Positions 1 to 6,272 of a stretch of DNA of 64,000 nucleotides are shown here, in pieces (position 1 is the stretch's first letter; each line of letters opens with the position of its first letter). The notes under the pieces were generated by a model. That model saw only the letters and a program-made list of their open reading frames with translations. It was not told where the DNA came from and did no database searches. The stretch comes from Treponema sp. (lineage in GTDB: Bacteria; Spirochaetota; Spirochaetia; Treponematales; Treponemataceae): the NCBI GenBank assembly GCA_022510845.1, contig JAFLSR010000008.1:18331-82330 (forward strand), read 5' to 3'. A program made the translations under genes and the position numbers.

Positions 1-276
1 TTGCGTTTTCACCTCGACATCGTTCTTTAAAAGAAATTCATTCAAAAAGGGCGAGTGCGGATTTTGCGTTTTGAATTTTTCGCCGAGAGAATCGGTAAAA
101 AGAATTTCGCCTTCGGAAATTTCTGCCGAGGAAATTTTCTTTTCTTCGACATTTCTGAAAAATTCCGAATACGGGATTTCCTGAATTTTCGCAGATTCGA
201 ATTCAGAGTAGAAAAAATATCCGCCCGCCGCCACGACAAGAACGACAAGCGCAAAAATTTTCGGTTTGAATTTCAT
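1..276 (-). CDS. FtsH-like ATP-dependent zinc metalloprotease, N-terminal part only (runs off the left edge)
   Basis: Reading leftwards from ATG at 276-274, the frame stays open for 92 codons to the window edge. It encodes a short basic start, a membrane segment (about residues 5-24, ALVVLVVAAGGYFF), then a soluble stretch beginning IPYSEFFRNVEEKKISSAEI and ending near FLLKNDVEVKTQ. That pattern (IPYSEF..., then a strand-rich region, then LL..N.VEV) is the N-terminal periplasmic domain of FtsH-type membrane proteases, which extract and degrade membrane and short-lived proteins. The AAA+ and zinc protease parts would lie outside the window, so completeness cannot be judged. A TATATT box lies six bases before the ATG and no Shine-Dalgarno is visible, suggesting a leaderless message. 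The family call rests on about 60 residues. Confidence 0.65.
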   Translation of the reverse strand, partial: MKFKPKIFALVVLVVAAGGYFFYSEFESAKIQEIPYSEFFRNVEEKKISSAEISEGEILFTDSLGEKFKTQNPHSPFLNEFLLKNDVEVKTQ

Positions 277-282
277 TTTGAA

Positions 283-311
283 AATATAGCACAAAACGGG
301 AAAAAAAGAAA
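283..311 (-). promoter_or_regulatory. Candidate promoter of the ftsH-like gene
   Basis: On the minus strand TATATT occupies 288-283 and is preceded by TGC, an extended -10. The -35 region (TTTCTT, 311-306) is poor. Only six bases separate the -10 from the ATG, so transcription would start at about the A of the start codon. Confidence 0.45.
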
Positions 312-315
312 GTCA

Positions 316-344
316 TTTACATTCAAGTGCAGATGGCTTATAAT
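316..344 (+). promoter_or_regulatory. Sigma-70 promoter of the solute-binding protein gene
   Basis: TTTACA (316-321), a 17-base spacer and TATAAT (339-344) form a near-consensus promoter 17 bases before the start codon. The Shine-Dalgarno GGAGG follows at 352-356. Confidence 0.75.
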
Positions 345-361
345 TTAATTTTGGAGGATAC

Positions 362-1618
362 ATGAAAAAACTAATTATTTTATTTTTCTCGATAATGTTT
401 TGTGCAAATATTTTTGCGCAAAATGAAAGCCTGTCCGTTTGGTCTTTTACAGATGAGTTAAAGACAATTATAAATAACTATTATAAACCGAGCCATCCCA
501 ATGTTAGAATCGACTATTCTCTTACTCCTACTGATAAATTTCCAGACAAATTAGATGACGCATTGCTTTTTTCTCCAAACGATCCTGAAATATTTGCATT
601 AGAGAATGCCTTTGTTACAAAATATGTGGAACATGGCGAAGATTTTCTCCTTGATTTGACTGATATTTACAATGAAAATAAAGATAAGATAGTTCCATAC
701 ATTGCGGAGATTGGTTCTCATAATGGCAAGGTTTATGCACTTTCGTGGCAGACAACCCCTGGTGCGATGTTCTACCGACGTTCACTTGCAAAAAAATTTT
801 TAGGAACTGATGATCCTGTGGAAGTGCAAAAATATTTTAATAATTGGGAAAGTTTTTTAAAGACCGCAAGGGAAATAAAAAACAAATCTTTTGGAAGATG
901 TAAAATAGTTTCATCAGGTGTAGATTTATACAATCCTTTACTTTGTTCGCGGACACAACCATGGATAGTTAACGGAAAAATCACTATTGATCCAGCAATG
1001 GAAAAGTATATGGATTTGTGCAAAATTTTGAATGACGAAGATTTGGATGCAAAATATACACAATGGACTGAAGGTTGGTTTGCAGGCATGAAAGACGAAC
1101 TGAAAAATGAAGACGGAAAATCAATAAGGGTCTTTTGCTATTTCATGCCTACATGGGGCTTGTACTACACCATTAAGCCAAATGCTGGAGATACAGATGG
1201 GGACTGGGCTATGATTCAAGGACCTGCTCCGTATTATTGGGGTGGAACTTGGATTGCCGCAAATAAAAATGCAAGAAATCCTGCACTCGCAAAGGACTTT
1301 ATAAAATATGTTTGCATAAATGCCGATTTCCAAAAAAAATGGGCAAAGGATACACGTGACATGGTTTCAAATCTTGACGCTATCAATAAAATCAAAGATA
1401 CATATTCCGATTCTTTCCTTGGAGGTCAAAATTACTATGCTGAATTTGCAAAATCATTGCGAAACATACATGATAAAAACAGGCAAAGCACAGACCAAAT
1501 GATAGAGGGGGATTTTGGCGAAGCGGTATGGTCGTATGTCAATGGCAGGCTAACCAAAGGACAAGCACTTATGGAGTTCAAGAAGTTCGTGGCGAAAAAA
1601 CTAAATGTTTCTTATTAG
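362..1618 (+). CDS. Extracellular solute-binding protein (family 1, sugar ABC transporter type)
   Basis: The 418-residue product starts with a signal peptide (MKKLIILFFSIMFCANIFAQ) that appears to be cut by signal peptidase I, since there is no good lipobox. The body has features of family 1 carbohydrate-binding proteins: an N-terminal lobe strand SVWSFTDELKTIINNY, the hinge segment GKVYALSWQTTPGAMFYRRSLAKKF, a PYYWGGTWIAANKNARNPALAKDF stretch and a C-terminal helix. It would capture a sugar or oligosaccharide outside the cytoplasmic membrane. No permease or ATPase gene is adjacent, so it is an orphan or works with components elsewhere. Its codons are clearly more A/T-rich than those of its neighbours, which hints at transfer or at relaxed selection. 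GGAGG sits six bases before the ATG. The substrate cannot be told. Confidence 0.85.
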   Translation: MKKLIILFFSIMFCANIFAQNESLSVWSFTDELKTIINNYYKPSHPNVRIDYSLTPTDKFPDKLDDALLFSPNDPEIFALENAFVTKYVEHGEDFLLDLTDIYNENKDKIVPYIAEIGSHNGKVYALSWQTTPGAMFYRRSLAKKFLGTDDPVEVQKYFNNWESFLKTAREIKNKSFGRCKIVSSGVDLYNPLLCSRTQPWIVNGKITIDPAMEKYMDLCKILNDEDLDAKYTQWTEGWFAGMKDELKNEDGKSIRVFCYFMPTWGLYYTIKPNAGDTDGDWAMIQGPAPYYWGGTWIAANKNARNPALAKDFIKYVCINADFQKKWAKDTRDMVSNLDAINKIKDTYSDSFLGGQNYYAEFAKSLRNIHDKNRQSTDQMIEGDFGEAVWSYVNGRLTKGQALMEFKKFVAKKLNVSY

Positions 1619-1665
1619 TTTAAATTTAGTTTAAATGTTCCGCACAACATTTCTTCCCCACAAAA

Positions 1666-1689
1666 AAAACGCGCCAAAAGGCGCGTTTT
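1666..1689. terminator. Bidirectional rho-independent terminator
   Basis: A perfect 10-base inverted repeat (AAAACGCGCC / GGCGCGTTTT) with an AAAA loop has an A-tract on the left and a T-run on the right. It can stop both the binding-protein gene from the left and metQ from the right. Confidence 0.85.
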
Positions 1690-1725
1690 CCAAAACACTA
1701 TTGCGTGTGTTTTTATTCGCTAAAA

Positions 1726-2529
1726 TTAGAACGCCGCAACAACTTCGCCATTCGGGTAAGTTTCTGCAATCCAGTCACGAACTTTCTGGCTCTGCAAGAC
1801 TTTCACCAACGCCACGATGCGTGCGTCTTTTTCATTTCCTTGTTTTACGGCGATGACGTTCACATAAGGTGAATCCGCGCCTTCAACAAAAAGTCCGTCT
1901 TGCTTCGCGCTCAAGCCTGCGGGCAAAGCGTAGTTTCCGTTGATTGCCGCTGCGTCAACATCGTTGAGTGTGCGCGGAAGGGATGCGGCATCGGCTTCCA
2001 CGAACTGGAAATTCTTCGGATTCTCCTGAACATCGAGCGGAGTAGCAGTGATGCCAGCGGCAGGATCAAGTTTAATCAAGCCAGCCGACTGCAAAAGCAA
2101 AAGTGCGCGTCCGCCGTTTGTCGGGTCGTTCGGAATCGCGATTTTCGCGTTCGCAGGAATCGCATCAAGCGAAGCGTGCTTGTTTGAATAAAGCGCGAAC
2201 GGTTCGATGTGGATTCCACCCGCATTTGCCAAATGATAACCTTTTTCCAAATTTGTGGATTCAAGGTAGGGGATGTGCTGGTCAAAGTTGGCAAAAAGTT
2301 CGCCTTGTTCCAAAGCGTCATTCAAAATTACGTAATCGGTCATTTCGCGAATTTCGATTTGTACGCCTTGTGCTGCCAAGTCGTCTTTGACAAGTTCAAG
2401 CAATTGGACGTGCGGAACAGGTGTCGCTCCAATCACAATCGCATCGCCGGCTTTTTTGTTTTTGCAACTCGTACCGAAAATAGCAGAGGCAACGAGAAGC
2501 GCTACAAAAATCTTCTTTGCAATTTTCAT
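1726..2529 (-). CDS. metQ: Methionine ABC transporter substrate-binding lipoprotein MetQ
   Basis: The 267-residue NlpA-family protein delivers methionine to the MetNI importer. It begins MKIAKKIFVALLVASAIFGTSCKN, a lipoprotein signal with the cysteine at residue 22. The mature part has the family words VIGATPVPHVQLLELV near the start, YVILNDALEQGELFANFDQHIPYL in the first lobe, and PNDPTNGGRALLLLQSAGLI and NGNYALPAGL further on. The start at 2529 is preferred over an upstream in-frame ATG because AGGAG lies seven bases ahead of it. It is the last gene of the leftward metN-metI-metQ operon and is separated from metI by 176 bases that contain a perfect hairpin. Confidence 0.93.
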   Translation of the reverse strand: MKIAKKIFVALLVASAIFGTSCKNKKAGDAIVIGATPVPHVQLLELVKDDLAAQGVQIEIREMTDYVILNDALEQGELFANFDQHIPYLESTNLEKGYHLANAGGIHIEPFALYSNKHASLDAIPANAKIAIPNDPTNGGRALLLLQSAGLIKLDPAAGITATPLDVQENPKNFQFVEADAASLPRTLNDVDAAAINGNYALPAGLSAKQDGLFVEGADSPYVNVIAVKQGNEKDARIVALVKVLQSQKVRDWIAETYPNGEVVAAF

Positions 2530-2585
2530 ATCAAACTCCTTTAAAAACACCGCATTAGCGGACATTCTTTTGTGAAATAATTCCT

Positions 2586-2605
2586 ATATTCCCTACTGGG
2601 AATAT
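2586..2605. other. Perfect hairpin in the metI-metQ gap
   Basis: ATATTCCC and GGGAATAT form an 8-base perfect stem around TACT. There is no T-run on the minus strand directly after it, so it looks more like an mRNA processing or stability element, or an operator, than a terminator. Confidence 0.5.
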
Positions 2606-2705
2606 GTGTAATATTATTAGCAGAAAATCAAAATTTTGTCAAGCACTTGTCGCGTTTTTTTTTATGATTTTTTTTTCAAAATGTGTGTCTGAAAATGCTT
2701 TTTGG

Positions 2706-3356
2706 CTAGCGATTTTTCAGCATTCCGTTTACGATTCGCGTTCCGATGAACTGAATCAGTTCCACCAAAACCAAAATCACGATTACTGACCAAAACATCA
2801 CGTCGGTGCGAAATCGTTGGTAGCCGTAGCGAATCGCCAAATCGCCCAAGCCGCCTCCGCCTATCGCGCCAGCCATCGCAGAATAGCCAATCAGATTTAT
2901 TATCGTGAGCGTGATGCCGGAAACGATTGAAGGCATTGCTTCGGGCACGAGGACTTTCAAAATAATCTGCGCGTTCGTGCTTCCCATCGCTCGTGCGGCT
3001 TGCACCACTTCGGGATTCACTTCGTTGAGGGCGGTTTCTATTATTCGCGCTACGAATGGCGCGGCCGCGATTGAAAGCGGAACGATTGTCGCTGTCGTGC
3101 CGATACTCGTTCCCAAAATCAAGCGCGAAAGAGGAAAGAGCAAAATCATCAAAATGATGAATGGAAACGAGCGCAGCACATTTACAATTCGGCTCACAAC
3201 TTGATTGAGCATTGGACGCGCCGCAATGCCTGTGGGATTCGTGATGTGCAAAAGTACGCCGAGCGGAAATCCCAAAATCGTTGAGAAAATCGTGGAAAGA
3301 AAAACCATCTCCAAAGTTTGAATTGTTGCCTTTCCGACAAGTAAAAATATCTGCAT
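2706..3356 (-). CDS. metI: Methionine ABC transporter permease MetI
   Basis: This is an inner-membrane permease of about 216 residues with five or so hydrophobic segments. It matches MetI throughout: RSFPFIILMILLFPLSRLI, GTSIGTTATIVPLSIAAAPF, the ABC-coupling loop EVVQAARAMGSTNAQIILKV, and GYSAMAGAIGGGGLGDLAI. It forms the channel for methionine with MetN and MetQ. Three in-frame ATGs lie close together at 3380, 3368 and 3356. The last is chosen because GGAG precedes it by six bases and it aligns best with known MetI N-termini; the product would be eight residues longer from 3380. It lies 73 bases downstream of metN on the same strand. Confidence 0.92.
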   Translation of the reverse strand: MQIFLLVGKATIQTLEMVFLSTIFSTILGFPLGVLLHITNPTGIAARPMLNQVVSRIVNVLRSFPFIILMILLFPLSRLILGTSIGTTATIVPLSIAAAPFVARIIETALNEVNPEVVQAARAMGSTNAQIILKVLVPEAMPSIVSGITLTIINLIGYSAMAGAIGGGGLGDLAIRYGYQRFRTDVMFWSVIVILVLVELIQFIGTRIVNGMLKNR

Positions 3357-3429
3357 AATTTTCTCCATTGCGTTTTTCATCGCTGAAAAAAGTTTCGAAG
3401 TTTTGCTTCACAAAAACTCACGGCGCATT

Positions 3430-4428
3430 TCAAACGCCGCTCTTTTCAACGACAACGCCGTTGTCTTTTAAAAATGAAATTGCATTTTCCAAATCGCTGC
3501 CGCTTATGTCCGCATTCATAATTCCAACTTTCGCATTTTGAATCTTTTGAATGCCGCCGCCGAAAATATTTACTTCGACATCGAATTTTTTTATCAGCGA
3601 ATTTATCAAAGGCTCGTCGGGCGCGTTTCCAGAAAATCGCAAAATGTATCCGCCGTCTTTTTGCGACCAGCGCACAAAATTTTCGGCGCGGATGTTCGAC
3701 ATAAATTCTTTTGTGATGGCGGCTTTGGGGCGAGTGAAAATTTCTTCCACGCTTCCTTCTTCGACAACGCGGCCTTCATCAAGCACGCTCACCAGCGAGC
3801 ACACATCGCGCACCACTTCCATTTGATGGGTTATCATCACCACGGTCAAATTCATTTTTTTCTGGATGTCGCAAATCAAATCCAAAATCGAGCGAGTTGT
3901 CTGCGGGTCAAGCGCGCTTGTGGCTTCATCGCAAAAAAGGATGTCCGGATAATTCGCGAGCGCGCGCGCGATTGCCACGCGCTGCTTTTGTCCGCCGCTC
4001 AATGTGCTGATTCTCGCCGAGCCGCGTCCGGCAAGCCCCACAAGTTCGAGAAGCTCTTCGACGCGCGATTTGATTTTTGTTTTCTCCATCTTGCAAATTT
4101 CAAGAGGGTAGGCTATGTTTTGCGCGGCGGTTCTCGAACTGAACAAATTGAAATTTTGGAAAATCATTCCAGTGCGGCGATGCTGTTCAATCAAATCCTG
4201 CTTGGAAAGATTGTCAACGCGGCGGTCGTCATAAAAAATGCTTCCCTCGTCGGGGCGTTCGAGCAGGCTTATCAGGCGGACTAGCGTGGATTTTCCCGCG
4301 CCGCTTTTTCCGATTATTCCGTAAATCGTGTTCGAAGGAATTTCCATACTGATTTCCTGCACGGCGCAAACTTTTTGCCCAAGAGGAGTTTCATAAGATT
4401 TTTTCAACGAATTGAGTTTTATTTGCAT
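3430..4428 (-). CDS. metN: Methionine ABC transporter ATP-binding protein MetN
   Basis: This 332-residue ATPase powers methionine import. Visible motifs are the Walker A GIIGKSGAGKSTLVR (about residues 37-51), Q-loop MIFQNFNLF, ABC signature LSGGQKQRVAIARAL, Walker B DILFCDEATSALD and the switch histidine in VVMITHQMEVV. The C-terminal ~90 residues (GGYILRFSGNAPDEPLINSL and following) are the NIL domain, which in MetN binds methionine and inhibits transport when the amino acid is plentiful. It is the first gene of the operon; GAGGAC lies just before the ATG. The leader is only about 40 bases, so no S-box riboswitch fits here. Confidence 0.95.
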   Translation of the reverse strand: MQIKLNSLKKSYETPLGQKVCAVQEISMEIPSNTIYGIIGKSGAGKSTLVRLISLLERPDEGSIFYDDRRVDNLSKQDLIEQHRRTGMIFQNFNLFSSRTAAQNIAYPLEICKMEKTKIKSRVEELLELVGLAGRGSARISTLSGGQKQRVAIARALANYPDILFCDEATSALDPQTTRSILDLICDIQKKMNLTVVMITHQMEVVRDVCSLVSVLDEGRVVEEGSVEEIFTRPKAAITKEFMSNIRAENFVRWSQKDGGYILRFSGNAPDEPLINSLIKKFDVEVNIFGGGIQKIQNAKVGIMNADISGSDLENAISFLKDNGVVVEKSGV

Positions 4429-4447
4429 TTGTCCTCGTCCGAAACAC

Positions 4448-4476
4448 TTGAAAAAAAATTGGATTTGCTATATATT
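4448..4476 (+). promoter_or_regulatory. Promoter of the TPR-like gene (rightward)
   Basis: TTGAAA (4448-4453), a 17-base spacer and TATATT (4471-4476). Its -10 overlaps the -10 of the leftward metN promoter, so the two polymerases cannot bind together. Confidence 0.6.
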
Positions 4477-4500
4477 AGTCAAAAATTTTGAAAGCGTCAA
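4472..4500 (-). promoter_or_regulatory. Promoter of metN-metI-metQ (leftward)
   Basis: On the minus strand TTGACG (4500-4495), a 17-base spacer and TAATAT (4477-4472). The predicted start is near 4465, giving a leader of about 37 bases. Confidence 0.65.
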
Positions 4501-4523
4501 ACAGTTTTTTGACAAGGTGTTGT

Positions 4524-5492
4524 ATGACAAGTGTTATTTTTCGAAGGCGATTTTTTTTGGTAATTTCGATTTTGTTTTTTGCGGCGAATGTTTTTTCGGA
4601 AAGTGAAGACGAGCTGAAAAAACGAATCCTTTCCGGCGCGGATTTGGCTGGGCAATCAATGGACGAATTGCTTGCCGCCGATGATGAAGCCGACGAAAAA
4701 AAATCGGACAAAGTTGAAAGACGGCTTCCTTCAACTTTCGAGCGCGATGTTCCTTACACTGCGGACGAAATAACTTTTATGGATTTGTATTATAATCACG
4801 GAATTTCTTCTGTGGCGCAGCGTCGAAAACTTCACGAAAGTGCGATTGAGTCTTCCCAAAAATTTCAGGATGAATATGCGCGTTTGGTTCATCTTGCGCG
4901 GGCAGAATATTACTATGGCATTGCTTGCATCGAAACCTTTGATTTGGCTTCATTTGAAAATCTCAAAGATGTTGAAAACAAATCCGATGTTTCTGAAAAC
5001 GTAAATGCGGGCGCGGCTTTTGACAAGGCAATCGAATACGCGAAGGCTGCTTTGAAAATCAGGGAAGGCAGCGACGCATACGCGATTTATTCACACGCGA
5101 TTTCTGCGAACTGCACGGCAAAAAGTTGGTCGTACATTTTGGGGAACGCGCTCAAAGTGCGCTCCTATGGAAGAAAGGCCGTGAACCTTGACTACTCGAA
5201 CGGTCTCGCGCATTTTTTGGCTGTGGCGCAAGATATTTACGCGCCTTGGCCGATTGGAAAAATCCGCGCGGGCAGAAAAAAAATGATTGATATTTTGAAT
5301 GACAAATACATTCGCGTGGAAAAACAGGAAAGGCTTTTGATAAGCGCGGCAATCGGCTACAGTTACTTCAAACAGAAAAAATGGAGCAACGCGATTGAAT
5401 GGTACAACAAGGCCCTCGAAGTTTATCCATATAATTTTTCCGCGCACCAAATGCTTGGCACAATCAATCGTCGCAAAGATGGCGGTAAATAA
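4524..5492 (+). CDS. Secreted or periplasmic TPR-like protein of unknown function
   Basis: The 322-residue product starts MTSVIFRRRFFLVISILFF, a signal peptide probably cut after NVFSE. An acidic linker (ELLAADDEADEKKSDK) is followed by an all-helical part with tetratricopeptide-like repeats: LHLARAEYYYGIAC, NAGAAFDKAIEYAKAALKI, and at the C-terminus YSYFKQKKWSNAIEWYNKALEVYPYNFSAHQMLG, a clear TPR unit. Such repeats usually bind partner proteins or peptides. It resembles in style the periplasmic TPR proteins of treponemes, but I cannot name the family. The ATG at 4524 is chosen over 4488 because AAGGTG precedes it and the signal peptide then starts correctly. Confidence 0.75.
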   Translation: MTSVIFRRRFFLVISILFFAANVFSESEDELKKRILSGADLAGQSMDELLAADDEADEKKSDKVERRLPSTFERDVPYTADEITFMDLYYNHGISSVAQRRKLHESAIESSQKFQDEYARLVHLARAEYYYGIACIETFDLASFENLKDVENKSDVSENVNAGAAFDKAIEYAKAALKIREGSDAYAIYSHAISANCTAKSWSYILGNALKVRSYGRKAVNLDYSNGLAHFLAVAQDIYAPWPIGKIRAGRKKMIDILNDKYIRVEKQERLLISAAIGYSYFKQKKWSNAIEWYNKALEVYPYNFSAHQMLGTINRRKDGGK

Positions 5493-5508
5493 AATTGAGG
5501 TTTGCGGA

Positions 5509-5534
5509 CATACCCCATACCTGTATGGGGTATG
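5509..5534. repeat. CATACCCC/GGGGTATG hairpin repeat, copy 1
   Basis: CATACCCCATAC and GTATGGGGTATG form a perfect 12-base stem with a two-base loop. It lies between the ends of two convergent genes. Related hairpins are at 16247, 21661, 34688 and 63809. There is no T-run directly after it on either strand, so it is not a classic terminator. Confidence 0.8.
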
Positions 5535-5576
5535 CTGATTCGTTCACTTGATTGGATTTTATATAGCGAAAATGAT

Positions 5577-5595
5577 ATATACCTTTAAGGTATAT
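5577..5595. repeat. Small palindrome ATATACCTT-T-AAGGTATAT
   Basis: A perfect 9-base inverted repeat around one T, 43 bases after the first hairpin and just beyond the stop codon of the leftward gene. It is A/T-rich and could also serve as a weak terminator. Confidence 0.55.
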
Positions 5596-5605
5596 TTATT
5601 CTGCG

Positions 5606-6184
5606 CTATATTTTGGTCTCAACAAGAACTTCTTCAAACCCAATCGGCAAAAGCAGTTGCCGTATGACCAATGCGGCGCGGGCGTTCGCGTCTGAAAGAA
5701 GCCCGTCTGCAAGGATTTCCTGCACAGCGAGTTCCTTTGCATCGTCAATTTCATTGAAAATTTCCTGTGTGGTGATTTTTGTGAAAAAGCCTTGGCGTTC
5801 TTCAAAAATTTCCTGTGAATAGATTTCATTTCCGAGCAAAACGCATGGAGGAATTTTCACGAAAAGTTTTTTTCCGTCAGGCGAAATCAAAATTTCGCTT
5901 TGGGAAATGTCTTCGATTCCTGCACGCAAAATTCCCGAATATCGCACAAAACTTAGCGCGCTCGAAAAACCTTGTCGCTTTTTTACTGCGAGCATATCGG
6001 AATAGCGCATTTTGTACAAAACCAATTCCGCGCTTTCCGTGAGATTGCGTTCGATTGCCACTCGCTTTTTTTCGATTTGAATTTGAGTGAATTTCGAAAA
6101 CGAAAATTTCGCCGCGAAAAATATCGCGAATGCCGCGCAAAAAAATATCGCTACTTTCAAAATCAATTTTGCAATTTTTTTCAT
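5606..6184 (-). CDS. DUF4230-family membrane-anchored protein
   Basis: The 192-residue product has an N-terminal membrane anchor (about residues 5-28, AKLILKVAIFFCAAFAIFFAA) and a single soluble domain. The middle reads ELVLYKMRYSDMLAVKKR, then RYSGILRAGIEDISQSEILI and KLFVKIPPCVLLGNEIYS, the order seen in DUF4230 proteins, whose function is not known. The end is helical, with a C-terminal VLVETKI. GGAGG lies five bases before the ATG at 6184, which decides the start against an upstream ATG at 6235. It is divergent from the 573-residue membrane protein gene. Confidence 0.75.
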   Translation of the reverse strand: MKKIAKLILKVAIFFCAAFAIFFAAKFSFSKFTQIQIEKKRVAIERNLTESAELVLYKMRYSDMLAVKKRQGFSSALSFVRYSGILRAGIEDISQSEILISPDGKKLFVKIPPCVLLGNEIYSQEIFEERQGFFTKITTQEIFNEIDDAKELAVQEILADGLLSDANARAALVIRQLLLPIGFEEVLVETKI

Positions 6185-6228
6185 TTTTCCTCCGATTCGC
6201 ATAAGAAAGTTTGTTCGTCGCATCGCTG

Positions 6229-6257
6229 TTTGCACTTGTTCATTTTTCCATTATACA
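6229..6257 (+). promoter_or_regulatory. Candidate divergent promoter region between the DUF4230 gene and the 573-residue protein gene
   Basis: Rightward: TTTGCA (6229-6234), 17 bases, TATACA (6252-6257). Leftward: TATAAT at 6255-6250 with only a weak -35 (GTTCAT). The two -10 boxes overlap, as at 4471-4477. Confidence 0.5.
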
Positions 6258-6272
6258 CTATTTTAAATAATT

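Noticed and set aside
55..348. Rightward 97-codon frame at the left edge
   Set aside because: It is antisense to the FtsH-like frame and is Phe/Arg-rich without any recognisable domain.
4429..4470. SAM (S-box) riboswitch before metN
   Set aside because: The predicted leader is only about 37 bases, too short for any SAM riboswitch.
5509..5595. CRISPR-like array
   Set aside because: The repeats are single, widely spaced palindromes without regular spacers or cas genes.
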